DNA from: Thermodesulfobacteriota bacterium
Lineage (GTDB): Bacteria; Desulfobacterota; UBA8473
Length of the DNA stretch: 42,958 bases
Assembly (NCBI GenBank): GCA_040757775.1
Contig: JBFLWQ010000025.1
Coordinates: 1 to 42,958 of the forward strand
Reading direction: 5' to 3'
Shown: positions 16,618-24,613 of the stretch, one piece after another
Position numbering within the stretch: position 1 is the first letter of the stretch
How the letters are laid out: each line of letters starts with the position of its first letter
The notes under the pieces: model-generated
What the model was told of the DNA's origin: nothing
Database searches by the model: none
What the model saw: only the letters and a program-made list of their open reading frames with translations
Position numbers and translations under genes: made by a program

Positions 16618-17493
16618 TCAGTAAAGGGCCCTCTTCAAGAGATGCTCCCATTCTTCATCAACGTTCTTCTGTATAAAGGCTATTTCTTGCTCTGCCAGAT
16701 GGGCAAACCTTTCCTGAAGCTTCAGATACTCTTCTACCGGCAGGTTCTTCGGTTCCATGTTTATATGGAACGTGAAGCCATTTTCTACTTCGTAAAGGGG
16801 GAATACCTTTGTATGAACAGCAAGCCTCGCTATCTTAATGGAGAGGCTTGCTTCGCTCTTCCATCCGGTAGGGCATGGGGAAAATACATGAATGAACCTG
16901 GTTCCGGATATCCCCTTTGCCTTTGTTACCTTTGCTATGAGGTCATCAGGGTAGCCGATAGAGGCAGTAGCGGCATACGGTATTTCGTGGGCGGCTATAA
17001 TCTCTAGAATCCTCTTTTTGGGTCTGTCCTTGGGGTGTCTCACCGGAGTGGTTGTTGTCCATGCCCCGTAAGGGGTAGCTGAACTTCGTTGAATCCCTGT
17101 ATTCATATATGCTTCATTATCGTAACATACATAGATGAAATCCTCATTTCTCTCAGCGGCTCCTGATAGTGCCTGCAATCCTATGTCAAAAGTTGCCCCA
17201 TCCCCGGCGAATGCCAATACCGTGGTTTCGGTATCACCCTGAACTTCTAGGGCTGCTTTAATCCCTGAAGCAACTGACGCAGCCGTTTCAAAGGCAGTAT
17301 GAAAAAGAGGTACTTTTACCGATGAATAGGGGAAAACCCCGTCTATAACAGACCAGCACGAGGCAGGGAGTACGATAATAGTCTCTTTCCCCAAGCCCTT
17401 CAAAACATACCGCATAGCCAGGGTGGCTCCACAACCAGGGCACGCCATATGCCCCGGGCTTATATACTCTTCCTGGGATACTACCAGACTCAT
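16618..17493 (-). CDS. porB: 2-oxoacid (pyruvate-type):ferredoxin oxidoreductase, beta subunit
   Basis: This 291-residue thiamine-diphosphate-binding subunit carries MACPGCGATLAMRYVL near its N-terminus, the TPP/Mg motif GDGATFDIG (Gly97-Asp98) and YDNEAYMNTG. The start at 17493 was chosen because its ATGA overlaps the stop codon of the alpha gene by four bases, with GAGGG just upstream; a longer start at 17511 is possible. The sequence looks like PorB/VorB, so the substrate may be pyruvate or a branched or aryl 2-oxoacid. Its partners are encoded directly upstream. Confidence 0.92.
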   Translation of the reverse strand: MSLVVSQEEYISPGHMACPGCGATLAMRYVLKGLGKETIIVLPASCWSVIDGVFPYSSVKVPLFHTAFETAASVASGIKAALEVQGDTETTVLAFAGDGATFDIGLQALSGAAERNEDFIYVCYDNEAYMNTGIQRSSATPYGAWTTTTPVRHPKDRPKKRILEIIAAHEIPYAATASIGYPDDLIAKVTKAKGISGTRFIHVFSPCPTGWKSEASLSIKIARLAVHTKVFPLYEVENGFTFHINMEPKNLPVEEYLKLQERFAHLAEQEIAFIQKNVDEEWEHLLKRALY

Positions 17494-18644
17494 AACTTCC
17501 CTCTTATCCAAATGCTTTCTTCTGGAGGTGTATTTCTTTCAAGGGCATCACAGATGATATTGGTAATGACTTGAGGAGTTACATCCATACCCCCGAGTCC
17601 CGTGATATAACTGAAGATAAAGGGTTTTGAACTCTGGCTGTACAGGGCAGATTTTATCTCCTGGGCAAATATTCCACCGTGTCCAAATGATATTCCCCTG
17701 TCTACTACTGCAACCTTCTCTACATCTTTTAATGCCCCTGTTACCTCTTCAAAAGGAAACGGCCGGAACATCCTGATCTTCAGCATCCCTACTTTGCGGC
17801 CTTCTTTTCTTAGGCGATCAATTACGGTCCTTGAAGTACTTGTTACTGTGCCAGAAGTCACCAGGACCAATTCCGCTTCTTCACATTGGTACTCTTCAAT
17901 TATGCCATACCTCCTGTTAAATATGTTATTAAAATCCTCATCCGCTTTTATCGCTACTTCTTTTGCCCTCTTCATCGCCTCTTGAATTTTTTCCCGAAAT
18001 CCCTGGTAATAATCGGGAGTAGCAAGGCTGCCGAAGGAATGGGGATTCTTCACATCCAGTTTGTATCTGGGTTTATATCCCGGTAAGTACCTGTCTACAT
18101 CTTCTGTCTCGGGTATCTCTACAGCCTCTGCTGTGTGTGAGAGGAAAAAAGCATCCATGACCAACATTGTTGGTAACAGAACCTCCTCTGATATTTTGAA
18201 TGCCTGAATGACGGTATCCAGGACCTCTTGATTACTTTCGCAGTAAAACTGCAGCCACCCGGTGTCTCTTTGGGAAAGGGAGTCTGTCTGGTCATTCCAG
18301 ATATTCCATGGAGGAGCCAGTGCCCTATTTACATTAGCAATCACTATAGGCAGCCTGGCTCCCGATGCCCAGTGCAACATTTCATGCATGAGAGCAAGAC
18401 CCTGGGATGAGGTTGCTGTAAAAGCCCTTGCCCCTGCTGCCGATGCGCCGATACAGCATGCCATAGCCGAATGTTCAGATTCAACTTTAATGAACTTGGC
18501 ATTGAGATGTCCATCAGCGCAGAACTCAGAGAGTTCCTCCACAATAGAGGTTTGAGGGGTAATTGGGTATGCAGCTATAACCTGTGCTCTGGAAAGCATA
18601 ACCCCGTAGGATACGGCGTGATTTCCAACGATGACCTTAATCAT
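17490..18644 (-). CDS. porA: 2-oxoacid (pyruvate-type):ferredoxin oxidoreductase, alpha subunit
   Basis: This 384-residue subunit starts at MIKVIVGNHA, whose ATG overlaps the stop of the upstream flavoprotein gene in an ATGA. The signatures AAYPITPQTSIVEEL and VESEHSAMACCIGASAAGARAFTATSS are the PorA pyrimidine-domain hallmarks. A transketolase-like C-terminal domain occupies about residues 250-370 (VDRGISFGHGGIFAQEI). Overlapping stops and starts on both sides indicate tight translational coupling with the FAD/ferredoxin protein and the beta subunit. Confidence 0.93.
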   Translation of the reverse strand: MIKVIVGNHAVSYGVMLSRAQVIAAYPITPQTSIVEELSEFCADGHLNAKFIKVESEHSAMACCIGASAAGARAFTATSSQGLALMHEMLHWASGARLPIVIANVNRALAPPWNIWNDQTDSLSQRDTGWLQFYCESNQEVLDTVIQAFKISEEVLLPTMLVMDAFFLSHTAEAVEIPETEDVDRYLPGYKPRYKLDVKNPHSFGSLATPDYYQGFREKIQEAMKRAKEVAIKADEDFNNIFNRRYGIIEEYQCEEAELVLVTSGTVTSTSRTVIDRLRKEGRKVGMLKIRMFRPFPFEEVTGALKDVEKVAVVDRGISFGHGGIFAQEIKSALYSQSSKPFIFSYITGLGGMDVTPQVITNIICDALERNTPPEESIWIRGKL

Positions 18645-20395
18645 TTTCGTTCCCTCTCCATATACATGGCGTCCCTGGGACATTCTTCGATACATATGCC
18701 GCACCCTTTACAGTGGTCATAATCAATCGTATTTTGATCCCGGCCGCTCTGTTTTATAACTGCCATGTCAGGACAGAATATATTGCAATTATCGCAAAGA
18801 TTACACACACCGCAGTTAAAGCATCTCTTTGCTTCGTGCAGAGCGGTCTCTGCATCAAAACCAATATTGACCTCTTGAAAGGAAGAGACCCTCTCTTCAG
18901 TACAAAGGGCATTCATTTCTTGACGGGGTTGGTGTTCAAAGTAGTCTAAATTGAGGTTTCTAAATCGGACGATTTCCAGGCTCTTTCTTGAAGATAAATT
19001 GTCTCTTTGAAGATATCTCCTCATTGACAGGTTTGCCCCATCCCCTATTTGAATTGTGTCAATGACTTCTTCTAACCCCTTTCCCTGCAGATATCTGTCT
19101 ATTGAGATTGCTGCCCTTTTCCCTGAACCTATTGCATGTGCTACCGATCTTAGCGGAGAGGTTACGTCTCCACCCGCAAAAACCCCCTTCCTTAGTGTAG
19201 CCAGGCCCTCATCTGTCACTAATAACTGGTTATTTATATCCATCCCTTCCGGAAGGAAAGAGAGGTCCGGAACTTCCCCAATAGCTGAGATGACATTGTC
19301 CGCCTCTATGAAGAATCGAGACTCCTTTATCTCTATGGGTATTCTCCTTCCGCTGCTGTCCGGCGGTCCTAACCTATTCTTAACACATTCCAGTTTTTCT
19401 ACCCTGCCGTTTTGTGATATGACTTTTATAGGAGATGTCAAATAGAATATTTTTATCCCTTCTTTTTCGGTTTCCATGACCTCACTCTCTATAGCAGGCA
19501 TCTCTTCAGTCGTTCTTCTATACAATATGAAGGGCTTTGTGCCTAATCTTAAAGCCGATCTGGCAGCGTCAATAGCGGTGTTACCACCACCAATAATGGC
19601 GACTCTCTTCCCTACATGAACCTTTACCCCAAGGTGCATGTCCTTTAAAAAACTCAGTCCGGAAATGACACCGGAGGAATCATTACCGGGAATCCTCAGG
19701 TTTATGCTTTTATGGTTCCCTGTACCTATGAAAATTGCATTGAAATCTTTCAACTCCTTTTCAAATATCTCTCTGTCTATTTTGGTATTGGTCTGGATCT
19801 GAACCCCCAGTTCTAAAATACTGTCTATTTCCTCTTCAAGCACACGCTTAGGCAGCCGATAATCAGGGATTCCCACCCTTAACATTCCTCCAAGTACCGG
19901 CAGAGCCTCAAAAACGGTTACCTGGTATCCCATCCTTGTAAGATGATACGCACAGGTTAGTCCTGCCGGACCCGAACCTATAATGGCTACCTTCTCTTTT
20001 TTCTCTCGCTTCTTAGATGAGACCCTGTATCCCTGTTTAAGCGCGTAATCAGCCAGAAATCTCTCGACAGCATTTATGTTTATAGCCTTATCGAATTCTT
20101 CCCTGTTACATGTATTTTGGCATGGATGCATACATACCCTGCCGCACACCCCTGGGAAGGGGTTTTCTTCCTTAATCAGGTTCCATGCCTCTTTGTACCT
20201 CTTTTTCCCCACCAGATACATATAGCCTTCTACATCCTCGCCAGCAGGGCAGGAATTATTACAGGGCGGAGTTTTGTCCTGAAATGCAGGCCTCAGGTAT
20301 CTCCATGCCCCCGTCTTATTCCATGCCATGCTTCCATAGGATAAGGTTACTAATGGAAGGTCTTCTTCTTTGTCGAAAAAAAACTGTTCATCCAT
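18641..20395 (-). CDS. GltD-like NAD(P)H:ferredoxin flavoprotein fused to a 2[4Fe-4S] ferredoxin (PorD-like) domain
   Basis: This 584-residue protein combines three modules. An N-terminal Fer4_20-type cysteine region (about 45-120; PPCNNSCPAGED, CGRVCMHPCQNTC) is followed by FAD- and NAD(P)-binding Rossmann domains (IGSGPAGLTCAYHL near 137, GGGNTAIDAARSALRLG near 270) as in glutamate synthase small subunit and NfnB. At the C-terminus is a dicluster ferredoxin (CFNCGVCNLC...CP and CKGCGICIEECP, about 525-580). It stands where porD would be expected in a porCDAB operon. It probably carries electrons between the oxidoreductase and NAD(P) (inference). True glutamate synthase is unlikely because no large subunit is present. 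Confidence 0.9.
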   Translation of the reverse strand: MDEQFFFDKEEDLPLVTLSYGSMAWNKTGAWRYLRPAFQDKTPPCNNSCPAGEDVEGYMYLVGKKRYKEAWNLIKEENPFPGVCGRVCMHPCQNTCNREEFDKAININAVERFLADYALKQGYRVSSKKREKKEKVAIIGSGPAGLTCAYHLTRMGYQVTVFEALPVLGGMLRVGIPDYRLPKRVLEEEIDSILELGVQIQTNTKIDREIFEKELKDFNAIFIGTGNHKSINLRIPGNDSSGVISGLSFLKDMHLGVKVHVGKRVAIIGGGNTAIDAARSALRLGTKPFILYRRTTEEMPAIESEVMETEKEGIKIFYLTSPIKVISQNGRVEKLECVKNRLGPPDSSGRRIPIEIKESRFFIEADNVISAIGEVPDLSFLPEGMDINNQLLVTDEGLATLRKGVFAGGDVTSPLRSVAHAIGSGKRAAISIDRYLQGKGLEEVIDTIQIGDGANLSMRRYLQRDNLSSRKSLEIVRFRNLNLDYFEHQPRQEMNALCTEERVSSFQEVNIGFDAETALHEAKRCFNCGVCNLCDNCNIFCPDMAVIKQSGRDQNTIDYDHCKGCGICIEECPRDAMYMERERK

Positions 20396-20446
20396 TTTGT
20401 AGTTTTACCCCATAGAGGGCTTCTGAAAAGCCCTTTTTGCTCAGTG

Positions 20447-20995
20447 CTAAAATGTGACCCTTAAAAAGGCTTCTTTAGCAGCAGCAGCATTTCCTGCCTT
20501 GTTTGATGGCACAGACTCTCTTATCCCTTCAAGTATTGAATCTATACTGACCATTCCTGTAACTTTGGAGAATGCTCCGAGGATTGCTGTGTTGACAATG
20601 GGAAAGGTAGGGGTGCCAAGTTTGTATTCGATGGCTATACTATCTGCATCCACTGTTGCCACTCGAAACCCCTTAAAACCTTTAAAGTTAAATGGTTCAG
20701 TATCAGTGTTGATCAAAATCCACCCGTTCTCCTTCAAACCGTCTGTAACATCTGTACTATTTATTAGAGTGGGATCCAATACGATGATATGATCTGGTTT
20801 GTATATAAAGTTCCGCAATTGAATGGGTTGGTTATCCACTCTGGTAAATGCTGTGACAGGAGCACCGCGCCGCTCTACTCCAAAGGCAGGGAAAGACTGA
20901 ACATACTTCCCTTCCTGAAAGAAGGCGATAGCCAGTGCCTTTGAGGCTATTACAGCTCCCTGTCCACCTCTGCCATGAAATCGTATCTCAATCAT
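20447..20995 (-). CDS. porC: 2-oxoacid:ferredoxin oxidoreductase, gamma subunit
   Basis: This 182-residue subunit shows the gamma hallmarks [17 protein letters not shown] at the N-terminus, [18 protein letters not shown], and PNTAILGAF-like [16 protein letters not shown] near residue 135. It is the first structural gene of the oxidoreductase set, 51 bases before the flavoprotein gene and 38 bases after the XRE-cupin regulator gene. Length matches PorC/VorC (about 180-190). Confidence 0.93.
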
Positions 20996-21033
20996 CTTTT
21001 TCCATCAGTCTTCCTAAAAGAGAAAAGCGCAGG

Positions 21034-21630
21034 TTACTCCTGAGAGTATATAACAACGAGAGCCTTAGCATTTTCCTTGCCCAGAGCGCGAAAGGCATGC
21101 GGGACATTTGAATCGAAGTATAGGCTGTCTCCAGGAGTTAATTCATGCCTCTCGTCATCGGAGTTGAATTCAAGGATACCTTCTAATACGTGTATAAATT
21201 CCTCTCCTTTGTGATTAAAGAAGATCAAATCCTTTTTTTCCTTTTTCTCAAATTCCACGAGGAAAGGTTCCATGGATTTTTCAGCCTTGGGATATGCCAA
21301 AGAGTCGTAAAAGTAACCGATCTTTTCGTGCTCTTCATGACTCCTCCTAAAAACTCTTCTTCTTTCTCCCTCTCTGACAACTACGGCCTTCTTCTCAGAA
21401 GGTTCTTCGATAAAGAAATAACCGATGCTAGTATCTAATGCCCTGGATATCTTAAGGAGAGTTGCAATAGGGGGTGTTACTACCTCATTCTCAATCTGAG
21501 AGAGCAAAAGAGCAGATACGCCTGTCTTTTCGGCTATGTTTTGAATAGAAAACCTCTTCTTCTCTCGCAGGCTTTTTATCTTTGAACCTATATTGAGTTC
21601 TTTTACCTTTGCTTTATCATCAGGATCCAC
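21034..21630 (-). CDS. XRE-family regulator with C-terminal cupin
   Basis: This 198-residue protein has a helix-turn-helix of the Xre type (about 16-68; IQNIAEKTGVSALLLSQIENEVVTPP) and a cupin-2 sensor domain (about 118-190; GEEFIHVLEGILEFN, LTPGDSLYFDSNVPHAF). Such regulators often control the operon they lead and may sense a small organic ligand in the cupin. It is the first gene of the - strand operon. The 413-base region upstream, shared with purB, probably contains its operator, but no clear palindromic site was found. Confidence 0.92.
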   Translation of the reverse strand: MDPDDKAKVKELNIGSKIKSLREKKRFSIQNIAEKTGVSALLLSQIENEVVTPPIATLLKISRALDTSIGYFFIEEPSEKKAVVVREGERRRVFRRSHEEHEKIGYFYDSLAYPKAEKSMEPFLVEFEKKEKKDLIFFNHKGEEFIHVLEGILEFNSDDERHELTPGDSLYFDSNVPHAFRALGKENAKALVVIYSQE

Positions 21631-22043
21631 AGTTTACCCTCACGACTCATTGTACTGTAAATACACCACAAAAATCCAAGAGATAGATAAATATTCCCAT
21701 TCCTCTTTCCTCAATGCTATGGCAGATAACTGTCTTGTAACTGTATTTCCTTGAGAGGAGTTCTCTACGAAGGTCTTCAAAGGCTAACTCCCCTCTTAAA
21801 AACTTCCTTTTTTCCCAAAAGAAACCTTTTCGCTATTTTATGGGAGAACTAATAGAAAGGTCAAGCATTTTTACTTTCTATTTTTGAAATGCCCCTCTCG
21901 TCTGAGCTTTTCGGTTGACTTTTTCCTGAAAAGTTGCTAATTTGTCCCCACTTTGAGGCGTTTACATTGTGAAACTGGCTTTACAATTAGACTTAAGGGT
22001 TTTGTGGAGAATTTGTAAGATATCTAATTGACAGGGGTAAATC
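21631..22043. other. divergent intergenic region, XRE-cupin / purB
   Basis: This 413-base AT-rich region separates divergent genes and must hold promoters for both. A good sigma-70-like site facing purB is listed separately. No ORF with a ribosome site, RNA gene or riboswitch fold was recognised. A PurR-like or purine riboswitch motif was looked for and not seen. Confidence 0.6.
21915..21943 (+). promoter_or_regulatory. candidate sigma-70 promoter for the purine operon
   Basis: TTGACT (-35, 21915-21920) and TAATTT (-10, 21938-21943) are separated by exactly 17 bases. They lie about 100 bases upstream of the purB TTG start. The -35 matches five of six consensus positions, and the -10 is weaker. 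Confidence 0.5.
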
Positions 22044-23336
22044 TTGATTCCTCGTTATACCAGAGAAGAGATGTCCATAATATGGGAAGCCGGGAACAGG
22101 TTCAACAAATGGCTTAAGATAGAAATGCTCGTGTGCGAGGCACTTGCTGAACTAGGTGAGGTCCCTCAAGATGCCCTAAAAAACATAAAGGAGAATGCCA
22201 GATTTGACATAAAGAGGATCGAGGAGATAGAAAAGGTTACAAAACACGATGTTATTGCCTTTCTTACCTGTGTAGGAGAATATGTGGGAGATGATTCAAG
22301 ATATATACACATGGGTTTGACATCTTCTGATATCCTTGACACTTCAATGGCCATTCTTCTGAGAGAAGCAGCCGATATAATAATTGCTGACTTGGAACGT
22401 ATGCTTTCCGTTTTGAAGAAGAAGGCGTATCAACACAAAGACACAGTAATGGTTGGAAGAACACATGGCATTCATGCCGAACCCATTACTTTTGGTATGA
22501 AAATGGCAGTTTGGTATGATGAGACCAGAAGGAATCTTGACAGAATGAAGAAGGCAAAGGATACCATAAGCTATGGCAAGATTTCCGGGGCAGTAGGGAC
22601 TTTTGCCTTTATTCCTCCCTTTGTGGAAGAATATGTCTGCCAGAGGTCTGAGCTAAAACCTGCTCCTATTTCAACCCAGATTATTCAGAGAGACAGATAT
22701 GCTGAGTACCTTACCACATTGGCTATAATTGCAAGTTCTGTTGATAAATTTGCTACGGAAATCAGACACCTGCAGCGCACAGAGGTACTTGAAGCCGAAG
22801 AGTTCTTTTCTGGAGGGCAAAAGGGGTCTTCCGCTATGCCCCATAAACGTAATCCCGTCCTCTCTGAAAACCTCTCTGGTCTGGCAAGGGTAGTAAGGTC
22901 AAATTCTTTGGCAGCATTGGAGAATATCCCTCTATGGCATGAGAGAGACATCAGCCATTCATCGGTGGAAAGGATTATATTGCCAGACAGTACTATACTT
23001 GTTGATTTCATGCTGAATAGAGTTACCAGTATTATAGGGGAGTTACAGGTGTATCCGGAGAACATGCTGAAGAATCTGCATCGGACACATGGGCTGATCT
23101 TTTCCCAGGGGTTGCTTTTGGCACTTACCGGGAAAGGGGTGAACCGTGAAGATGCTTATGAGATGGTTCAGAGAAATGCCATGAAGGTATGGAAGGAAAA
23201 CGCTGATTTCCGGTGCTTGATCTTACAGGATGAGGTTATAATGGAACATTTAACTGAAAGCGAAGTAGAAAAGTGTTTTGATGTTAATTGGCACTTAAGA
23301 CACCGAGATGAAATCTTCAAGAGAGTGTTTGGATAA
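22044..23336 (+). CDS. purB: adenylosuccinate lyase
   Basis: This 430-residue enzyme cleaves SAICAR and adenylosuccinate, releasing fumarate, at two steps of purine synthesis. The fumarase/aspartase superfamily signature SSAMPHKRNP is at about residues 262-271. VGRTHGIHAEPITFG holds the catalytic-region His, and MGLTSSDILDT is conserved. The start is a TTG after CAGGGG, giving MIPRYTREEM, the usual N-terminus. It leads the purB-S-Q-L-F operon, with purS only 11 bases downstream. Confidence 0.95.
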   Translation: MIPRYTREEMSIIWEAGNRFNKWLKIEMLVCEALAELGEVPQDALKNIKENARFDIKRIEEIEKVTKHDVIAFLTCVGEYVGDDSRYIHMGLTSSDILDTSMAILLREAADIIIADLERMLSVLKKKAYQHKDTVMVGRTHGIHAEPITFGMKMAVWYDETRRNLDRMKKAKDTISYGKISGAVGTFAFIPPFVEEYVCQRSELKPAPISTQIIQRDRYAEYLTTLAIIASSVDKFATEIRHLQRTEVLEAEEFFSGGQKGSSAMPHKRNPVLSENLSGLARVVRSNSLAALENIPLWHERDISHSSVERIILPDSTILVDFMLNRVTSIIGELQVYPENMLKNLHRTHGLIFSQGLLLALTGKGVNREDAYEMVQRNAMKVWKENADFRCLILQDEVIMEHLTESEVEKCFDVNWHLRHRDEIFKRVFG

Positions 23337-23347
23337 GGAGATAAAAA

Positions 23348-23593
23348 TTGCTGGCAAAGATATATGTGACGCTGAAGAAAGGTGTGCTAGACCCACAGGG
23401 AAAAGCAGTGCAGCACTCCCTAGAATCCCTTGGCTATAAAGAGGTGAAAGATGTGAGATTGGGGAAGTATATGGAAGTTAAATTCGATGATATTGAAGGG
23501 GATGAGGCTAATATGAGAATCAGGGAGATGTGTGAGAAATTGTTGGCAAACCCTGTAATAGAGGATTATCGATTTGAGTTTAGTAATGAGTAA
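23348..23593 (+). CDS. purS: phosphoribosylformylglycinamidine synthase subunit PurS
   Basis: This 81-residue small subunit bridges PurL and PurQ in the multi-protein FGAM synthase. The sequence AKIYVTLKKGVLDPQGKAVQHSLESLGY is characteristic. The start codon is TTG after AAGGAG. Its presence fits the small-type PurL encoded downstream, which needs separate PurS and PurQ. Confidence 0.94.
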   Translation: MLAKIYVTLKKGVLDPQGKAVQHSLESLGYKEVKDVRLGKYMEVKFDDIEGDEANMRIREMCEKLLANPVIEDYRFEFSNE

Positions 23594-23598
23594 TACCG

Positions 23599-23690
23599 AA
23601 TCAGGGAATCAGGGAGTCAAGGGGTCAAGGATTCGAGTTAAATTGATTAAAAAAGAAACACTTGAACCCTAGAATCCTTGAATCCTCAAG
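23599..23690. repeat. intergenic imperfect palindrome (GAATCAGGG...CAAGGATTC family)
   Basis: Bases 23599-23638 consist of AATCAGGG/GTCAAGG-like units, and bases 23658-23690 are an imperfect inverted copy (CTTGAACCCTAGAATCCTTG). It sits between purS and purQ, has no coding capacity, and looks like a dispersed intergenic repeat. Part of the transcript would fold into a long stem inside the operon. Confidence 0.6.
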
Positions 23691-23769
23691 CCGGTTTAAC
23701 AACCAAATGGAAGAAGAACCATAAATTAATAGCCGTTTGAATACAAGTCGCAGAGCATTGAGAGTACCA

Positions 23770-24459
23770 ATGAAATTTGGAGTAATAGTCTTCCCAGGGT
23801 CAAATTGTGATCATGATTGCTACCATGTGATAAAGCATGTGTTAAAAGAGGAAGTGGAGTTTATCTGGCATAAGGAGGATAGTTTACCTTCTGTTGACTG
23901 TTTGATACTTCCTGGTGGATTTTCTCATGGTGACTACTTAAGACCCGGGGCTATTGCAAAGTTTTCTCCTGTAATGAAGGAAATAAGGAAGTTTGCTTAT
24001 AATGGAGGCTTGGTTCTTGGGATCTGTAATGGTTTTCAAATCCTCCTGGAAGCAGATCTGTTGCCTGGTGCTATGATGACAAATAGATCTTTGAAATTCA
24101 TATGTGATAATGTTTACCTTCGGCTCGAAAATAACGAGACCCCTTTTACCAAGGAAGGAAAGGTAGGGGGAGTCTTTAAAATGCCCATTGCTCATTTCGA
24201 CGGAAATTATTACGCTGATGAAAAGACATTGCAGGAATTGAAGGACAACCGTCAGATAGTGTTCAGGTATTGTACTAAGAATGGAGATATTACCGATGAT
24301 GCCAACCCGAATGGCGCTTTATGGAATATATCAGGAATATGTAATAAAGAGCGGAATGTCCTTGGAATGATGCCCCATCCCGAAAGATGTGCTGAGGATA
24401 TATTGGGTAATGAAGACGGCAGGGTGATTTTCGATTCTATTGTAAAAAGCTTTGCATAA
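23770..24459 (+). CDS. purQ: phosphoribosylformylglycinamidine synthase, glutaminase subunit PurQ
   Basis: This 229-residue class I glutamine amidotransferase supplies ammonia to PurL. The nucleophile is Cys86 in [15 protein letters not shown], and the His203/Glu205 pair lies in [10 protein letters not shown]. The start at the ATG giving [16 protein letters not shown] is the conserved PurQ N-terminus; an upstream TTG at 23737 would add 11 residues without support. The gene is in the purine operon after a repeat-containing gap. Confidence 0.95.
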   Translation: MKFGVIVFPGSNCDHDCYHVIKHVLKEEVEFIWHKEDSLPSVDCLILPGGFSHGDYLRPGAIAKFSPVMKEIRKFAYNGGLVLGICNGFQILLEADLLPGAMMTNRSLKFICDNVYLRLENNETPFTKEGKVGGVFKMPIAHFDGNYYADEKTLQELKDNRQIVFRYCTKNGDITDDANPNGALWNISGICNKERNVLGMMPHPERCAEDILGNEDGRVIFDSIVKSFA

Positions 24460-24473
24460 TGTTTATATGAAAA

Positions 24474-24574
24474 TAGGCACAGAGGCACAGAGCACCAAAG
24501 GCACAAAGTAGGAAAAAACAACGAAATGGCCCCACTTTGCTTCGTGCCTGTGTGCTTTTGCCACTTTGTGCCTG
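24474..24574. repeat. intergenic imperfect palindrome (GGCACAGAGGCACAGAG family)
   Basis: GGCACAGAGGCACAGAG and CAAAGGCACAAAGT at 24474-24509 are mirrored by ACTTTGCTTCGTGCCTGTGT and CACTTTGTGCCTG at 24533-24574. It fills the purQ-purL gap and has no ORF with a ribosome site. Its composition is unlike the flanking genes, which suggests a dispersed repeat. Confidence 0.6.
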
Positions 24575-24613
24575 CACCATCCGCATAATATCCAACTGTG
24601 GAACTGATATACG

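Noticed and set aside
18641-20395. Glutamate synthase small subunit (gltD)
   Set aside because: The FAD/NAD(P) domains match, but no large subunit is present, the gene sits inside a por operon, and a 2[4Fe-4S] domain is fused at the C-terminus.
21631-22043. Purine riboswitch ahead of purB
   Set aside because: No three-way-junction pattern or conserved loop sequences could be made out; only a sigma-70-like promoter is supportable.
23599-23690. CRISPR-like repeats in the purS-purQ gap
   Set aside because: Units are irregular and form one palindrome, without regularly spaced direct repeats and unique spacers.
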